In this document: piece by piece, positions 48,211 to 58,960 of the stretch
Position numbering within the stretch: position 1 is the stretch's first letter
How the letters are laid out: the number at the start of each line of letters is the position of its first letter
From: Alitta virens
Lineage: Eukaryota; Annelida; Polychaeta; Phyllodocida; Nereididae
Assembly: GCA_932294295.1 (NCBI GenBank)
Contig: OW028576.1
Location: forward strand, 43,254,247 to 43,318,246
Reading direction: 5' to 3'
Length of the DNA: 64,000 bases
Notes under the pieces: generated by a model
What the model saw: only the letters and a program-made list of their open reading frames with translations
Told to the model about the DNA's origin: nothing
Databases searched by the model: none
Program-made: the position numbers and the translations under genes

Positions 48211-49587
48211 TTAACCAAGAAATAACTGTCTTCAGTCAAATAATTATTTTTGGATGCTTTTATCCATGGTAACTTAACTTATCAGGAGCTTGAATCAATC
48301 TTGAGGAGTGTTCGGCAAAGTTTTGTCTCTCTTGCTTATGTGGTCACCCTTTAAAACTAGCTATTTAGTTTCATAAAATGTTGTCGACTGTAGACAGCTG
48401 TAGCAACCTATACCTGGCTCAAAATGGACAGGCCCTTTTTTTTCAGTCTGTTCATCAGACGCCAATAGGCGAAGCATTTGTATTCGCCTTTATTACTAGG
48501 TCACAGCAAATTTAAAATCACATATAACGTCAATGGACAGGAAACAAGTGTGTGTACTGCTCCAATTCTGGCAAGAAAAATTACTCTACGGACTTGCCGT
48601 TTCGTCAAAGTCAGTTTTAAACAAAAAAGAGAGCTACCATATTATTCTATTTATGAAACTTGAAGTTAGACATGGATTCCGCTGGTACACAAATACTGAC
48701 CTGGCATTATTGTGGACAATCGTAGGTTTTGGTTAATTGCGCCCAAAATCCGGGTGCTCATTAGCGTTGAAGCGCTTTGCTAACACGCATGTTTTGCTGT
48801 CATGTGATGGTCATGTCCACTTGTCATTGGTTGCTTTGAGAAACTTAAGGGAATTCCGGGTACTCCGGCGCGATGTGAACCATGTCTTGTTATGCAAAAT
48901 GGCGTCCGTCTGATCATTCCCACTCGCTGTGATTATTTCAGAGACTCAAAATATATTAATCATGGACTTACAGATCATGCCAGCTATCAGGCGGAATTCT
49001 TGTACGTTTCATGAAGTTAAGATTAAGTAACCATCACCCTCTATAGAAGTTTTATCCTGAGCACTGAAAAGACTCGTCTTCAGAGCGCCCCCTGGTTTTT
49101 GAGTGCAATTAACAACTCCAGTTGTATCCACGACTATATAGGAATAACATTGACATGGAGATTTGTTGAGATATCTATCTGCCGTTCTGTTTTCATGATG
49201 CAACAATTAATATGAACATCAGAAGTGTGTCACAGATCATTTTTGATTCTGAGACGTCACAAATGACCATCGCATCATTTGCACTGATTATTTTGGGGAA
49301 CATTGATATTGTGTCCACATGGTCCATGGGATAGGGGAAAACGACCAAATTTGTGGTGACAAGTGCACTAAGACGGCCAGCGTACCAGGACGGCCAAATG
49401 AGAAAACAGCCAATTGCCAGGCCGGCCAATTACATATTTCAGCACTAAGTGACAACAATAATATTCCCTATATTATGTTCTTTGTTAAATACAAGATTAT
49501 CTTACTAAATTGGTGGCCTGTCTCGCTACAATGTAGCAGCCGGGCAATGTTCCTGGAGGCGTCCTGCCTGCATAGAAGCTTTAGTTA
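48211..49587 (+). other. Part of gene 1 intron 8 without recognised genes
   Basis: Intron sequence. It includes a lone hairpin (AGGCGAA/TTCGCCT) followed by 10 nt ending in CTAG at 48467-48499, and a short run of GGCCA words at about 49373-49435. No exon supported. Confidence 0.45.
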
Positions 49588-50725
49588 TTATGGTGTGTTG
49601 TTTCTAAGCAATGCACCACAATAGATCGCTTCGCTGAAGTATTTACTTGTAATGCGTCCAGTTTGCCACTTTCTGAGTTGCAAATTCAATTTCGCATGGT
49701 TTCCTTGTGTGAGGTTCGGGCTTCGGTTGATTCATGTATATATCATATATACAGACAACGTACAGTCTTGTTGGCGTTATTAATCTGTAGTGGGGGCCTT
49801 CGACTTCCATGTCACTGATTCCTATGCTAAAGTATATAGTAAATTTCTTAAAATCATTGATTTCTTTCCACGCTGACGACTTTGTCTGTCTCCGTGCATG
49901 TCCGTTCTTGGCTTCAAGTGTTTCCGCTATAATTGCCTAGGCACCCACTAAATATCAGAGATTGCCACTAATGCGGTAGGCACCTAGTGGTTCCCTTCTG
50001 AATTACTGAAGCCAATATCAATCCATGACATCTGTCTGAGCTATTACCAGAGCCTCTCCACAGCTTTGTTTTTGTAATACCATCAGGTTGTTCATTGTAT
50101 GCACGCGCTGCTAGTGGCGCCTCCAACGGCGAAGTGTAAACCAGCAATGACGTTCATAGATGTGTTTAGCACTGGAACCACAGTATCCTACACTGTAGTG
50201 AGACTGGTCGCTAGCATTTCTTTCATGGTTTGAGATTGGCAGAGGATAAGCAGGGCTATGATTGGTCATTGGCATCGTGGTTTCTGAAAAGTTGATTTGA
50301 ACGACCCCCTCTGGTATCAGCCAATCAGAAACGGGAACAGCATCAGCCAATCAGAAAACAGTCAGGATCCTGACACAAAGTCACGTTGTAATGGCGGCCA
50401 AGACCGACTCCTATGCACTCGTGCGAAGGATGGGACCAACTTAACATGTGTTTGGCTGTGCACAGTAAATTGCTCCAATGTCTCGAAAATAGTGTCTTAT
50501 GAATTAATTGGGTAATGTCAAATTGCTATTGATACCCATTTTTAATTGTCCATCTTTACCTGACACCTAATTGAATGAACTGCTATTGACTGTTAATATC
50601 AATTGATTGACCTCTTTATACAATTGATAGCAATCTATGACATCTGCAATTAGAAATACAGTGCTGTGAAGAAAAGCATTAGAAATTAATTGCAATCCTG
50701 TATTCAGAATTACTAGACATAATTA
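49588..50725 (+). repeat. Dispersed repeat R2, copy 2, with nested insertion
   Basis: Matches 46324-46797 at both ends but is about 660 bp longer. The extra DNA includes 50160-50450, which is a copy of the CCAAT-bearing segment found at 59945-60220. Smaller differences occur near 49740. Confidence 0.65.
50160..50450 (+). repeat. Repeat P (CCAAT-rich), copy 1
   Basis: Similar along its whole length to 59945-60220: TCCTACACTGTAGTGAGACT, GATAAGCAGGGCTATGATTG, CATCAGCCAATCAGAAAACA and AATGGCGGCCAAGACCGACT. Contains CCAAT boxes in both orientations and an ATGGCGGCC word. It lies inside repeat R2 copy 2. Confidence 0.7.
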
Positions 50726-51595
50726 TATGCTTTATCTATTACAGTGTTCAGTTCTCTAGAATTATCTATAGCATAGACATCAAATATTATTATTAAATGT
50801 CATTAACGCTCACCAGCATTATGAAATGGTCAATTATAAGCAGAATCTAATATTTACCAATTGATGAGGAGCTTAATTTTTTGGGCATGACCTTGAATTG
50901 TTTTGACAAGACTTCACCATTGATATTATGATTTGGTTTGAAAAGCATTATATAAGAAATACCCTATACATAACTGGGTAATTAACATAGTACAGAATTT
51001 TCAGATCGTCACTTTTTTAGACAGATTACCAGCTCTTCTGCTGGATTACCTATTACATTTTTTTTTGTACTGGATTAATTCCATGTATGTATGAGACATG
51101 AGATGGAAGAGGCCACAGCCTCATCTGGTGTGGGCCAATTTTTATAAATATGCCAAATGAGTTAAGATAATGACACATTCCTATCATTTTTACTATTTTG
51201 ATGAAGTTCATCTCGTCTGATTTCGGCCTCTGGTTACGGCCCTGTGTGTGGAATTGGATCTTTATCTTACATAGTTTTTACACTCGACAGGATGTTACGA
51301 ACATGTAGTAAATGTTATAAATTTACTTTGTATGTTTACTTAATGGTAATATGCCACAGACCCTGAAAGAACAACCCTGGACAATATAGAACCACCATAA
51401 TTTTGTAACATGCATACAACAGACAAGTGTCATCACCGCTTGCCGTGCTATATTTTCAAAATGCCGTTTGTTGTGGAGATCTTATTGGCTATTTTACAAT
51501 ATGATTATCCCATTTCCTATACCTAGATTGAAACCCTCAAACTTGATATTCATCAGTTATTTTTGGGAATTGACTGAATAAACTTTACTTTACAG
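50726..51595 (+). other. End of gene 1 intron 8
   Basis: AT-rich intron sequence without recognisable features before the exon 9 acceptor. Confidence 0.5.
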
Positions 51596-51749
51596 ACATC
51601 TGGATAAGGAAGAATTGTACAGGATCAATGGTTTCCTGCCGCAATTGTTTGGTGCAATGCTCGTTTCTAAATATGAAAATGGTGGCTTATTTGAAATCGG
51701 TGGTCGTTATGATAACATTCAGCTTGGATTCTCTCTCCAGGGATTTAAG
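51596..51749 (+). CDS. Gene 1, exon 9
   Basis: Acceptor ACTTTACAG, donor GTAAGT. Phase 2 in, 0 out. Encodes HLDKEELYRINGFLPQLFGA continuing as MLVSKYENGGLFEIGGRYDN and a strand-like IQLGFSLQGFK. It has the look of a folded domain with balanced composition and is the best-conserved-looking part of the protein, although I cannot name the family. Confidence 0.78.
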
Positions 51750-52241
51750 GTAAGTTGTGAAGCATTTAGGTTACTATATCTCCACATTATATATTTGTGC
51801 TTGGGGTGCAACATGTATATAGACTGGATATAATTGATTGAAGACAAAGGTTTCTATGTCTCAGCATTAGCATTAGTTGATGTTAAAATGGTTAAGGAGT
51901 CCAATATTATGAGTTTTATTGAATGAATCCAAAGAAAGTATATTGGATGAATCCAACAAAACTCTACATTAGATGACTTTAAAAAAAATTTCTGACAGGC
52001 TCTAGTTCACACTTTAGCCATTTGCACATCTTTATGTAAAACAATCCTAAAACAGACTACCAACAAATTGCACTATCTTGAATACTGTTGTGGTCTTAAT
52101 TCTAGAACTAAAACACCTGTGGATAAATAGCAAAATTTTTGGGAAATAACGTGGGTTGATGCCCAATATAACTGTAAGTTGTCAGGTGTTAATATGTTGT
52201 CACAGTGAATATAATTTGTTTTTTCACTTTCATTTTTCCAG

Positions 52242-52448
52242 CTCAGATTTGTTCGGATGGTTCTGCGCGATTCCAAGGAAATACGGCCCCCTTCTGTCGA
52301 AGAATTTCTTGATAATGAAAGATTTAAATGCGATTTGTATTTAACCCAAGAATTTAATCTTTTCAAAAGAAAGCACCTTATTATGTTCTTTCAAATCATG
52401 TATGCAATTTCATACTGCAGCTCAAAGTATTTTCATAGCCCATACTAA
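52242..52448 (+). CDS. Gene 1, exon 10 (C-terminus and stop)
   Basis: Acceptor CATTTTTCCAG; ends with TAA at 52446-52448. Encodes LRFVRMVLRDSKEIRPPSVE, then FLDNERFKCDLY and a hydrophobic end with LIMFFQIMYAISYC. An alternative acceptor five bases downstream would break the frame. No convincing poly(A) signal was identified close to the stop. Confidence 0.7.
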   Translation, partial: LRFVRMVLRDSKEIRPPSVEEFLDNERFKCDLYLTQEFNLFKRKHLIMFFQIMYAISYCSSKYFHSPY

Positions 52449-54064
52449 TGGCCGAAGGGTATTGCGATGGCCCTGGCATCTGTCTGTCTGTCTATTTGTA
52501 CTAGGGGTGCAACATGTTTATAGATTGGATATAATTGCATTGAAATCTGAAGACAAAAGCAATGTATGGCATACAACGACTATTGTACATACATTATAGT
52601 ATACTACATATAATGTGTTGTGAAAAAGCTGCCATAGCACAATTTCTCATAATCAGTGCGGAAATTTATGCGGTATATATATTATATATATATTTGTATG
52701 CATGGTTGTTTCGCAACATTTTAGTAGTGTCAATACATTGTCTTTGATATATTTCGTCAAACCATTGTGTTATACTGGCCAAGGACAGTTTGTTACAATT
52801 TATATATCATTTTGTGATGCTTGTCAGTAAAATTTGTTACCCAGGGTACTTGCAATTGTTTGTTATATTTTTCCTAATTTTGATATTATCTAAAATGTGG
52901 TGACAGATAACATCTTTTGTATTCCTCCCTGCCATTGTCTCTAGATTCTGTAATTTTCCAAGGGATGTTTGTCATTTGACCATGCATGGTAGAAACAAAT
53001 CCTGAAAAAAATGTCTGCATAATATATTATGTTCCATTATTTAGCTACATGCTGCGCAGCCTGCAGTACCCTAGCTGACTGATGTGACATTTCTTGAAAA
53101 TACTAGCCTAGGACATAATCCATGACCAATTTTAGCCTGATACAGCCAACCATTGCTGGGATACAGCTCTCTAAATTTGAGGAAATGTCACTTTGGCAGC
53201 TCCCTGGTTGGCCCAGGGAGCTGCCAGGGATCGAGCTGCCTAAACTGAGCACCATGTAGATCAATTTTCATTGCTTTTCATTACATTCACTCCAGCAAAG
53301 GCTCCAGTAAATAAGTCGAGATTGAGCTCCAAACAAGCCAATCAGCAGAGACCCAAACGTTATATTTAAATTAGTTGACCCCGCCGTGACATGGCCTTAC
53401 CACTACCCTTGGCCAATGAGGTCACTCCTTTCAACTCAAATGGGTTAAAATCTGTTGCAGTAGATACAACCACCATGAATCACGGGGGTTTTGTTTACTC
53501 TGGAAGTTGTGTTTATATAATTGAAGCTATGAAAAATGATGCTGAACAAGGTAAACTTTTAACACTCCATATGAGTGGATATCATACACTGTTAACGGCG
53601 GACAAGCCCATCTAATTGTTTTTCTTAGTTTGACAGCTCTGACCACATGAGCCACATGAATAAATTATGATAATACCTCGGATCAACTTTGCGAGATTTG
53701 CCTGGGGTACATTACCTGGGTGATTACATCTTGCATGTCACTTTAATAAAAACAAATTAAATTTTAAGTCCCTTTTTTTTTTGCCAGAGATTCACAGGGA
53801 TCAGGTAACCGCAGTTACCTTTCAAATCAAGATGAGATACATAGTTTGCCAATGATCAGGATAGTGTAAGAAAATTATTTCTAAGGTTTCAGGTTACTTA
53901 ACCACTTCATGTCTGTAAAATTGACTAAAAATCTGTTAAATTCAATCACTAGGAAAATATTTGTAGAATTTGCATACAAAATTACAGATGTATAAGTTTG
54001 CAAATATTTCTTTTAGTAACCTCAACCACAGTTCAACCTAATTTTGCAACTCCAATGTGCCAGT
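52449..54064. other. Spacer between convergent genes 1 and 2
   Basis: Contains a 31-bp hairpin (53195-53225). A promoter-like stretch (GCCAATCAG at about 53337, TATATTTAAATT at about 53359) lies before an open frame at 53391-53550 ending at a possible GTAAAC donor, with no further exon found. Otherwise AT-rich. Confidence 0.45.
53195..53225. repeat. 13-bp-stem hairpin
   Basis: GGCAGCTCCCTGG and CCAGGGAGCTGCC are perfect inverse complements around a 5-nt loop. There is no T run after it on either strand and no link to a gene, so its role is unknown. Confidence 0.7.
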
Positions 54065-54517
54065 CTACTGTTCTTTGACTTTAACTGTAAAATTGTCTCC
54101 AGGCGTTATCCAAGATGAACCAGTTATGTCTGTCACTCTATCAGGATGGATGTCTTTGTAGCTATAAAGATGACCTTTAATTATTTCTTTATGCCTACTA
54201 ATATCAGCGGTCTTCATTGTTAGTGGAAATTCCCATCTGCCTTCACTGTCTTTGATATTAAAAGTAAATGTGTGCAACTGAAGAATCAGCTCTTGCCCTG
54301 GAGTGTAGATGGATGCCAAAGTATCATCATTGGACAACTCTCTTGCTTTGTATTCTAGTGTAAATCTGTCAGTTGGAAAATATTTATGACCACCAGAAAA
54401 TCTACCACCACCAAAAATGGACATTGTCTTCAATTGTGATATAGTGGTTGATAGGGGAGCTGATAATGTTGAGTCCTTGCTTGCGTTAGAATGAGAGCCG
54501 TAGCCCTTGACTCTCAC
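54065..54517 (-). CDS. Gene 2, terminal exon copy b: ubiquitin-like domain
   Basis: Acceptor TTTCAG on the minus strand precedes 54517; stop TAG at 54067-54065. Encodes 150 residues beginning VRVKGYGSHSN. It has a ubiquitin-like pattern: an N-terminal strand, a spacer helix (STTISQLKTMSIF), then FTLEYKARELSNDDTLASIY and GQELILQLH, matching the late strands of ubiquitin. A C-terminal block follows with KGHLYSYKDIHPDRV. It parallels copy a (56474-56031) along its length, in the same phase 0, so either can join the BACK exon. Joined to copy b the protein would be 412 residues from ATG 59169. Intact reading frames in both argue for use as alternative last exons, but a second partial gene is possible. 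Confidence 0.7.
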   Translation of the reverse strand: MRVKGYGSHSNASKDSTLSAPLSTTISQLKTMSIFGGGRFSGGHKYFPTDRFTLEYKARELSNDDTLASIYTPGQELILQLHTFTFNIKDSEGRWEFPLTMKTADISRHKEIIKGHLYSYKDIHPDRVTDITGSSWITPGDNFTVKVKEQ

Positions 54518-54711
54518 CTGAAACGTACAAAATGCAATTTTTATAAAAATCGTAATATAAATTTGTGTTTCAGGTTTCTTTTCATCCGCTAGGGTTAATG
54601 TCACATTAATGCAGCCATCATGATTACCAATTGAAAATCAAGAGTGTAAGAAATGATTACCGTGGCAACCTAATTCAAAATATCAGTTATTAGAATTGCA
54701 ACAACTACACT

Positions 54712-54869
54712 CAGGGGTGGGTTTAGAGGGGGATCAAGGGGGTCATTACCCCCCATTTTCTCTTGCAAAATGCCCCAGGACCCCTGTAGCAGGACATCGC
54801 ACCTTCGCCCATACAAGTCATATGCCTGACTCCCCCCCCCCTTTTCCAAATATCCTAGATCTGCCCCTG
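54712..54869. mobile_element. Mini-MITE, family CAGGGGCAGAT, copy 2
   Basis: 158 bp, starting CAGGGGTGGGTTTAG and ending CTAGATCTGCCCCTG, flanked by a perfect 5-bp duplication ACACT (54707-54711 and 54870-54874). Same ends as the element at 33880-33958. The interior is C/G-run rich. It lies between terminal exons a and b of gene 2. Confidence 0.8.
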
Positions 54870-55865
54870 ACACTTTTATGATACCTATTTTGCTTAGATT
54901 TCGTCACCTTTTGAAATAGGCCTATTTCTTAATTCATAGATAAAAGTGCATTGACCCATAAGTTACCATGGTTATTTCCTGAAAACAACGAATATCAAAC
55001 ACTGTAAAAAAAGCAAACCAGCTGATTAATGATAAATGATGTTGATTGGTTAAAAATTATTGGAACAATTATTACCAGATTTGAGATTTCAACACCACAT
55101 CACTCTTTTAAGACTGAGCCACACTGTAAAATCAAACTTATTAAAACTGATCACCTTGGCTTTGATATATTTAGAAGGTGGACTTGGCTGTGATATATAA
55201 TCTTAAATGCATGCTGTTAGCCTTTCTAAATAAAGTGAAACATATGTGAAACAATTGCCATATTTGGATATGACCTCTGACCTGTGACATCATGTGACCC
55301 ACATTGCCATTGGATTGCCTTGCATTGTAACCATGATCTACATTCTCAAACTTGGTATTCAAATATTCAGAACATGACACATTCACACATTTAAACACCA
55401 GGCACTGAAATCACTACACGAAAGTTCACAAAAGGAAAAAAATTTAAATGGTACATATAAACATTTTAATCCAAATTTGGATATAATAAAAATGATTACA
55501 TTTAAAGAAAATTTTCTCTTGACAAGTTTTTGTAGCTTTTTTTCTTCAGAAAACACAAAGTAAGTTAACCCTTTCATAGAGGCCAATGTATGAAATTACG
55601 TCAACAAAAAGAGTAAACCTCGATTCTGTTGGAGAGTAACCTTAATTCCTAAGGAAAGTGCATTTTACAGTTTACTCCTTTATTGGAGTAATTTGTGACA
55701 TACATATGGTACTCAATTCCACTTGTATGTATGATTATTATCTTACTTGGTTTTTCTTTCCTTTTTTATTTCTATTTTTATGGAGAATAATATCACTAAA
55801 AGCATTGTCAGGATACCAGGAGTGGATGACTGACAAGAAGGATGATCACTGATAGTGTCATTGCG
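54870..55865 (-). other. Gene 2, region between terminal exon copies
   Basis: AT-rich sequence with no exon supported. Short similar words (TACAGTTTACTCCTTTA) occur near 55665 and 55876 and may mark the edges of duplicated DNA. Confidence 0.45.
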
Positions 55866-56005
55866 TTAATGGAGCTGTTACAGTTTACTCCTTTACATAG
55901 ACTGAACATGTGTCCAGGAAGCCAGTTTGGATAATCTATTTTTTGCACTCTTGTAGGTTCAATGTCTTTGTAGCTGTAAAGATAATATTGAGTTTGTGGA
56001 ATTGT
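55866..56005 (-). pseudogene. Degraded third copy of gene 2 terminal exon (3' part)
   Basis: On the minus strand the segment reads LYSYKDIEPTRVQKIDYPNW, which matches the last third of copy a (LYSYKDIEPSRVQIIDQPYW). The ubiquitin-like part is absent, and the normal C-terminal FTVAVKDQ-stop is replaced by unrelated codons. It lies directly downstream of copy a and looks like the remnant of a third tandem duplicate. Confidence 0.7.
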
Positions 56006-56030
56006 CACAAATAGGCCCAAGTTTGCCAGT

Positions 56031-56474
56031 CTACTGGTCCTTTACCGCAACAGTGAAAGTGCCTCCAGGAAGGAGCCAATATGGCTGATCTATTATTTGC
56101 ACTCTTGAAGGTTCAATGTCTTTGTAGCTGTAAAGATGCCCTTTAATTATTTGAACATATCTGTGTATCTCCTCAAACTTCATAGTCAGTGGCAATTCCC
56201 ATCTGCCTTGATTGTCTTTGATAGTATAAGTAAATGAGTGAAGCTGAAGTATGACATCTTGCCCTGGAGTGTAGATGGATGTCAAAGTCACATCATCAGA
56301 CAACTCTCTTCCTTGGTGTTCCAGTGTGAATTTATCAGCTGGGCAAGAGTATTGACCACCATGAAATATTTTCATAGCCTTCAGTTTGGATATGCTGGTT
56401 GACAGTGGTACAGATACTTTGGAATCCATGCTTGCACTTGGGTACCATGGGTTTTTGTAGCCTTTAACTGTAAC
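56031..56474 (-). CDS. Gene 2, terminal exon copy a: ubiquitin-like domain
   Basis: Acceptor ATATTTCAG before 56474, stop TAG at 56033-56031. It enters in phase 0, exactly as the BACK exon leaves. Encodes 147 residues beginning VTVKGYKNPWY. The stretch VPLSTSISKLKAM, FTLEHQGRELSDDVTLTSIY and GQDVILQLHSF follows the ubiquitin fold: strand, helix, short strands around a KQLE-like turn, final strand. There is no C-terminal diglycine, so it is a built-in ubiquitin-like domain rather than a modifier. A further C-terminal block of about 60 residues has no match I know. Being nearest to the BACK exon, it is the default last exon; total product is 409 residues from ATG 59169. Confidence 0.75.
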   Translation of the reverse strand, partial: VTVKGYKNPWYPSASMDSKVSVPLSTSISKLKAMKIFHGGQYSCPADKFTLEHQGRELSDDVTLTSIYTPGQDVILQLHSFTYTIKDNQGRWELPLTMKFEEIHRYVQIIKGHLYSYKDIEPSRVQIIDQPYWLLPGGTFTVAVKDQ

Positions 56475-57263
56475 CTGAAATATTTCATGTAATGCATAAA
56501 AATTGCATAATAGCTTATGAAAGAAACTTCAATTAATTATGCTAAGTTCCCCTATTTCATATGTAGACAATGAATATCATCAAAAATTATTTATTAAGAT
56601 ATGAATTATGCCAGTGCTCTATCATGCACAGTGATGTCCCAGTAATCAGAATGTCTCACCATCCAAACAATTGTTGCTGTTTTCTGAATGTGTCATTTCT
56701 CAGGATCAAACAGCCGTTTTTGGATATGAACTCCTGTCTCTCCAATGCAGTCAAAATGATCTGATGTTATTAGATTTATCTGAACCTCTGGGGATTGTGT
56801 ATTTTATTAGTTAATAGACCCAAACCATTTCTGCATTTCACCAAAGGGTGTTTGTCAACCCATTCCCAAAGATATACAGCTTTTGTTTTTAATTAAGGTT
56901 CCGACCTACACTTTGCAACCAAAAGGGGTAAAACTAAATACTTCGAATAGCATAATAACAATGTTCAGTAATTCCGTGCTACTGCAAATATTCAAGCAAA
57001 CTGAAAATACTTAACTCCTTGGTATCGAATTACACTGTTTTACTGTGAAATTATAAATTTTCTAAACCATTGCCACTAATTATTTAAGCCCAAACTTGAG
57101 CTCAGGTATGACTCATTTACGCCCTTATATTCTTGGTATAGCCATGCAGCATATGAACTCAAATATATCTCATAAAATTTTTGGTCTGTTGATATATTAC
57201 TTTAACCTTGGAAGTGTAATCAATTACACATGCTTTAATCCATTAGCTTATGGGGATGAAAGT

Positions 57264-57400
57264 GGGGGCCTAGCTTAGAGGTAGCGCTCTGGGCTTCCCA
57301 CCGCTGGGTCCCGGGTTCAAGCTTGCTTAGTTTTAGATCAGCAACACTGATGAGACATCAAGACAATTGAACAAGTCTAGAAAGCAATTGTTTGTTATAC
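57264..57400 (+). mobile_element. tRNA-Gly-like SINE, copy 2
   Basis: GGGGGCCTAGCTTAGAGGTA gives a complete A box region, CTGGGCTTCCCACC the anticodon arm with TCC, and CCGGGTTCAAGC the B box. After the tRNA head the body differs from the other copies (GCTTAGTTTTAGATCAGC), so it is either another subfamily or a chimaera. It cannot be an active tRNA gene: the acceptor stem does not close. Confidence 0.7.
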
Positions 57401-57814
57401 TGAGCCTTAACTTTATGACATATTTTTAATTGTCTCTTAATGGATTTAGATATATGGTATTAAATAAAATTGTTGGAAACACTAGAAACAGTATTTTAAA
57501 TCTCAAGAAAATCTTGCCCAGATAAGCAAAATCACTTTTTCTATTTTTAATTTTCTAAAAAATACAATATATTGAAAAATTGCTAAGTAGAGCTGTCTTT
57601 TTGTCTAGTCAGTTAAGCCATACACAAAGACATACTAGGATTACATCACTGCATGGATAATCCTGATTTACATAGTGTACAAATAGTGAAAACAGGTCAA
57701 CCAGTAAACTGAAACCCAAAACATGCGCTTATGGTTTCATTTAAAATCAGCTAATTTTGTTTTCTTTATCAACTGGCTATACCCAAATATCTGATTTACA
57801 TCTTGTATTTATGC

Positions 57815-57934
57815 ACCTGATGGGCCGATGAAGGATGAAACAGCCATCCAACATAGCCTAAACCTGGAATTAAACCCACGACCCAGTGGTTGGAAGCCCT
57901 GTAAGCTACCAATGAGCTAGGCCCTCACCCTTTC
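57815..57934 (-). mobile_element. tRNA-Gly-like SINE, copy 3
   Basis: Read on the minus strand: GAGGGCCTAGCTCATTGGTA (A box), GGGCTTCCAACCACTGGG, then GGGTTTAATTCC (B box) and GTTGGATGGCTGTTTCATCC. The head and the first body block agree with 47977-48210. Confidence 0.72.
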
Positions 57935-57950
57935 ACAGTGTAATACATAC

Positions 57951-58527
57951 CTGTACAATATTTGTGCGTAGTTCATCCAGGAACTCCGTCCTCTTTTCCT
58001 TCTTCTGTATTTCGCATATTATTCTCCCAACTTCTTCAAATGTCAGGATTTCCAGTGGAATGACAATTTTCAGCAAATCTTTCACTGGAATAACAGGGAA
58101 TCTCAGTTTCTTCAAAACATCACCCAAAACCAGTCGAGTGTTTTCTGGGGTTGGTTGAAGACTTTTTCGCTGGCATTCACTCTTAGCCCAAGCAACACAT
58201 GCCAAGAATAGGTCCAGCTCCGAACATACAATTGAATCGCTGTTGCATAAGGCCACCAAAGCTTCATTGGAAACTTCAAGGAATTCCTTCGTTTTAATGA
58301 CTTCATGTGTATGGGTTTGGAAGTATTCTTCACACACTTGTAGATACGCCTTAGATTCAAACTGAAGAGCTTCTGAAGTGAACGCCCCAACATTGCTCTC
58401 GGTAAGATTTTCTTTCATTGTTTCAGCGCAGCGTCTTTCCAGATCACTCAGGCCAAACATCTTGGATGCATGCATCAGTTCAAAAACATTCACTTGACTG
58501 ATTTTGCAATTGTCTGTGTACAGGAAC
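57951..58527 (-). CDS. Gene 2, BACK-domain exon
   Basis: Acceptor TTTGCTGCAG before 58527; donor GTATGT after 57951. Its first base completes the Glu codon of the BTB exon, giving FLYTDNCKISQVNVFELMHA, the end of the BTB fold. Then SKMFGLSDLERRCAETMKEN leads into a BACK domain (roughly residues 110-215) with the usual SEALQFESKAYLQVCEEYFQ and VALCNSDSIVCSELDLFLAC blocks. BACK domains place BTB adaptors on Cullin-3 ligases; that role is known of the family and only inferred here. The exon leaves in phase 0, compatible with both terminal exons. Confidence 0.85.
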
Positions 58528-58960
58528 CTGCAGCAAAAGGGATGACAGACCTATAATTTGATGCTTAATTTTGAATCTTTATTCATACAATGACTTGGAA
58601 AAGTCACCCGCTGTGAGCAGACATTACATTCCAACTCCCCTGACAAAATTATTTTTTTCTCTTTCTAGTGCGCCTGTTTAATGCAGTTTCATCACCAACA
58701 GAGCTAGTCATATCAAGACTCTCAAATTCCAGCACATATTGAATTGCCAACACATGATTTCTTTTTGTAGTAGCATTGTGACATCAATGTCATTTTATTA
58801 TAATACACCAGACTTACTCCAAGACTGTATATCAATTATTACGCGCAGAGTCAGCCATACTAAGACTATAATTCCAGCAGCTATGAAATTATCTACCAAT
58901 GTTTTCTATTTGTATTAGTATTGTGACCTCAGTGCCATTATAATAATATACCAAACTTAC
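58528..58960 (-). other. Gene 2, intron between BTB and BACK exons
   Basis: 433-bp intron. Two similar blocks within it (about 58735-58815 and 58870-58960, sharing TTGTGAC and TATAATA...ACCA...ACTTACTCCAA) show a local duplication that includes a copy of the donor-side sequence near 58815. Confidence 0.6.

Larger units (their letters stand above)
56475..57950 (-). other. Gene 2, intron between BACK exon and terminal exon a
   Basis: 1.5-kb AT-rich intron with two tRNA-derived SINEs in opposite orientations (57264-57400 and 57815-57934). No exon seen. Confidence 0.6.

Noticed and set aside
46324..50725. Repeat R2 as a further Helentron lineage
   Set aside because: It has a 5' palindrome and an ACTAG near the end, but no 3' stem-loop at the right spacing and no subterminal complement.
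57264..57335. A functional tRNA-Gly gene
   Set aside because: A and B boxes are present, but the acceptor stem does not pair and related copies carry SINE bodies.
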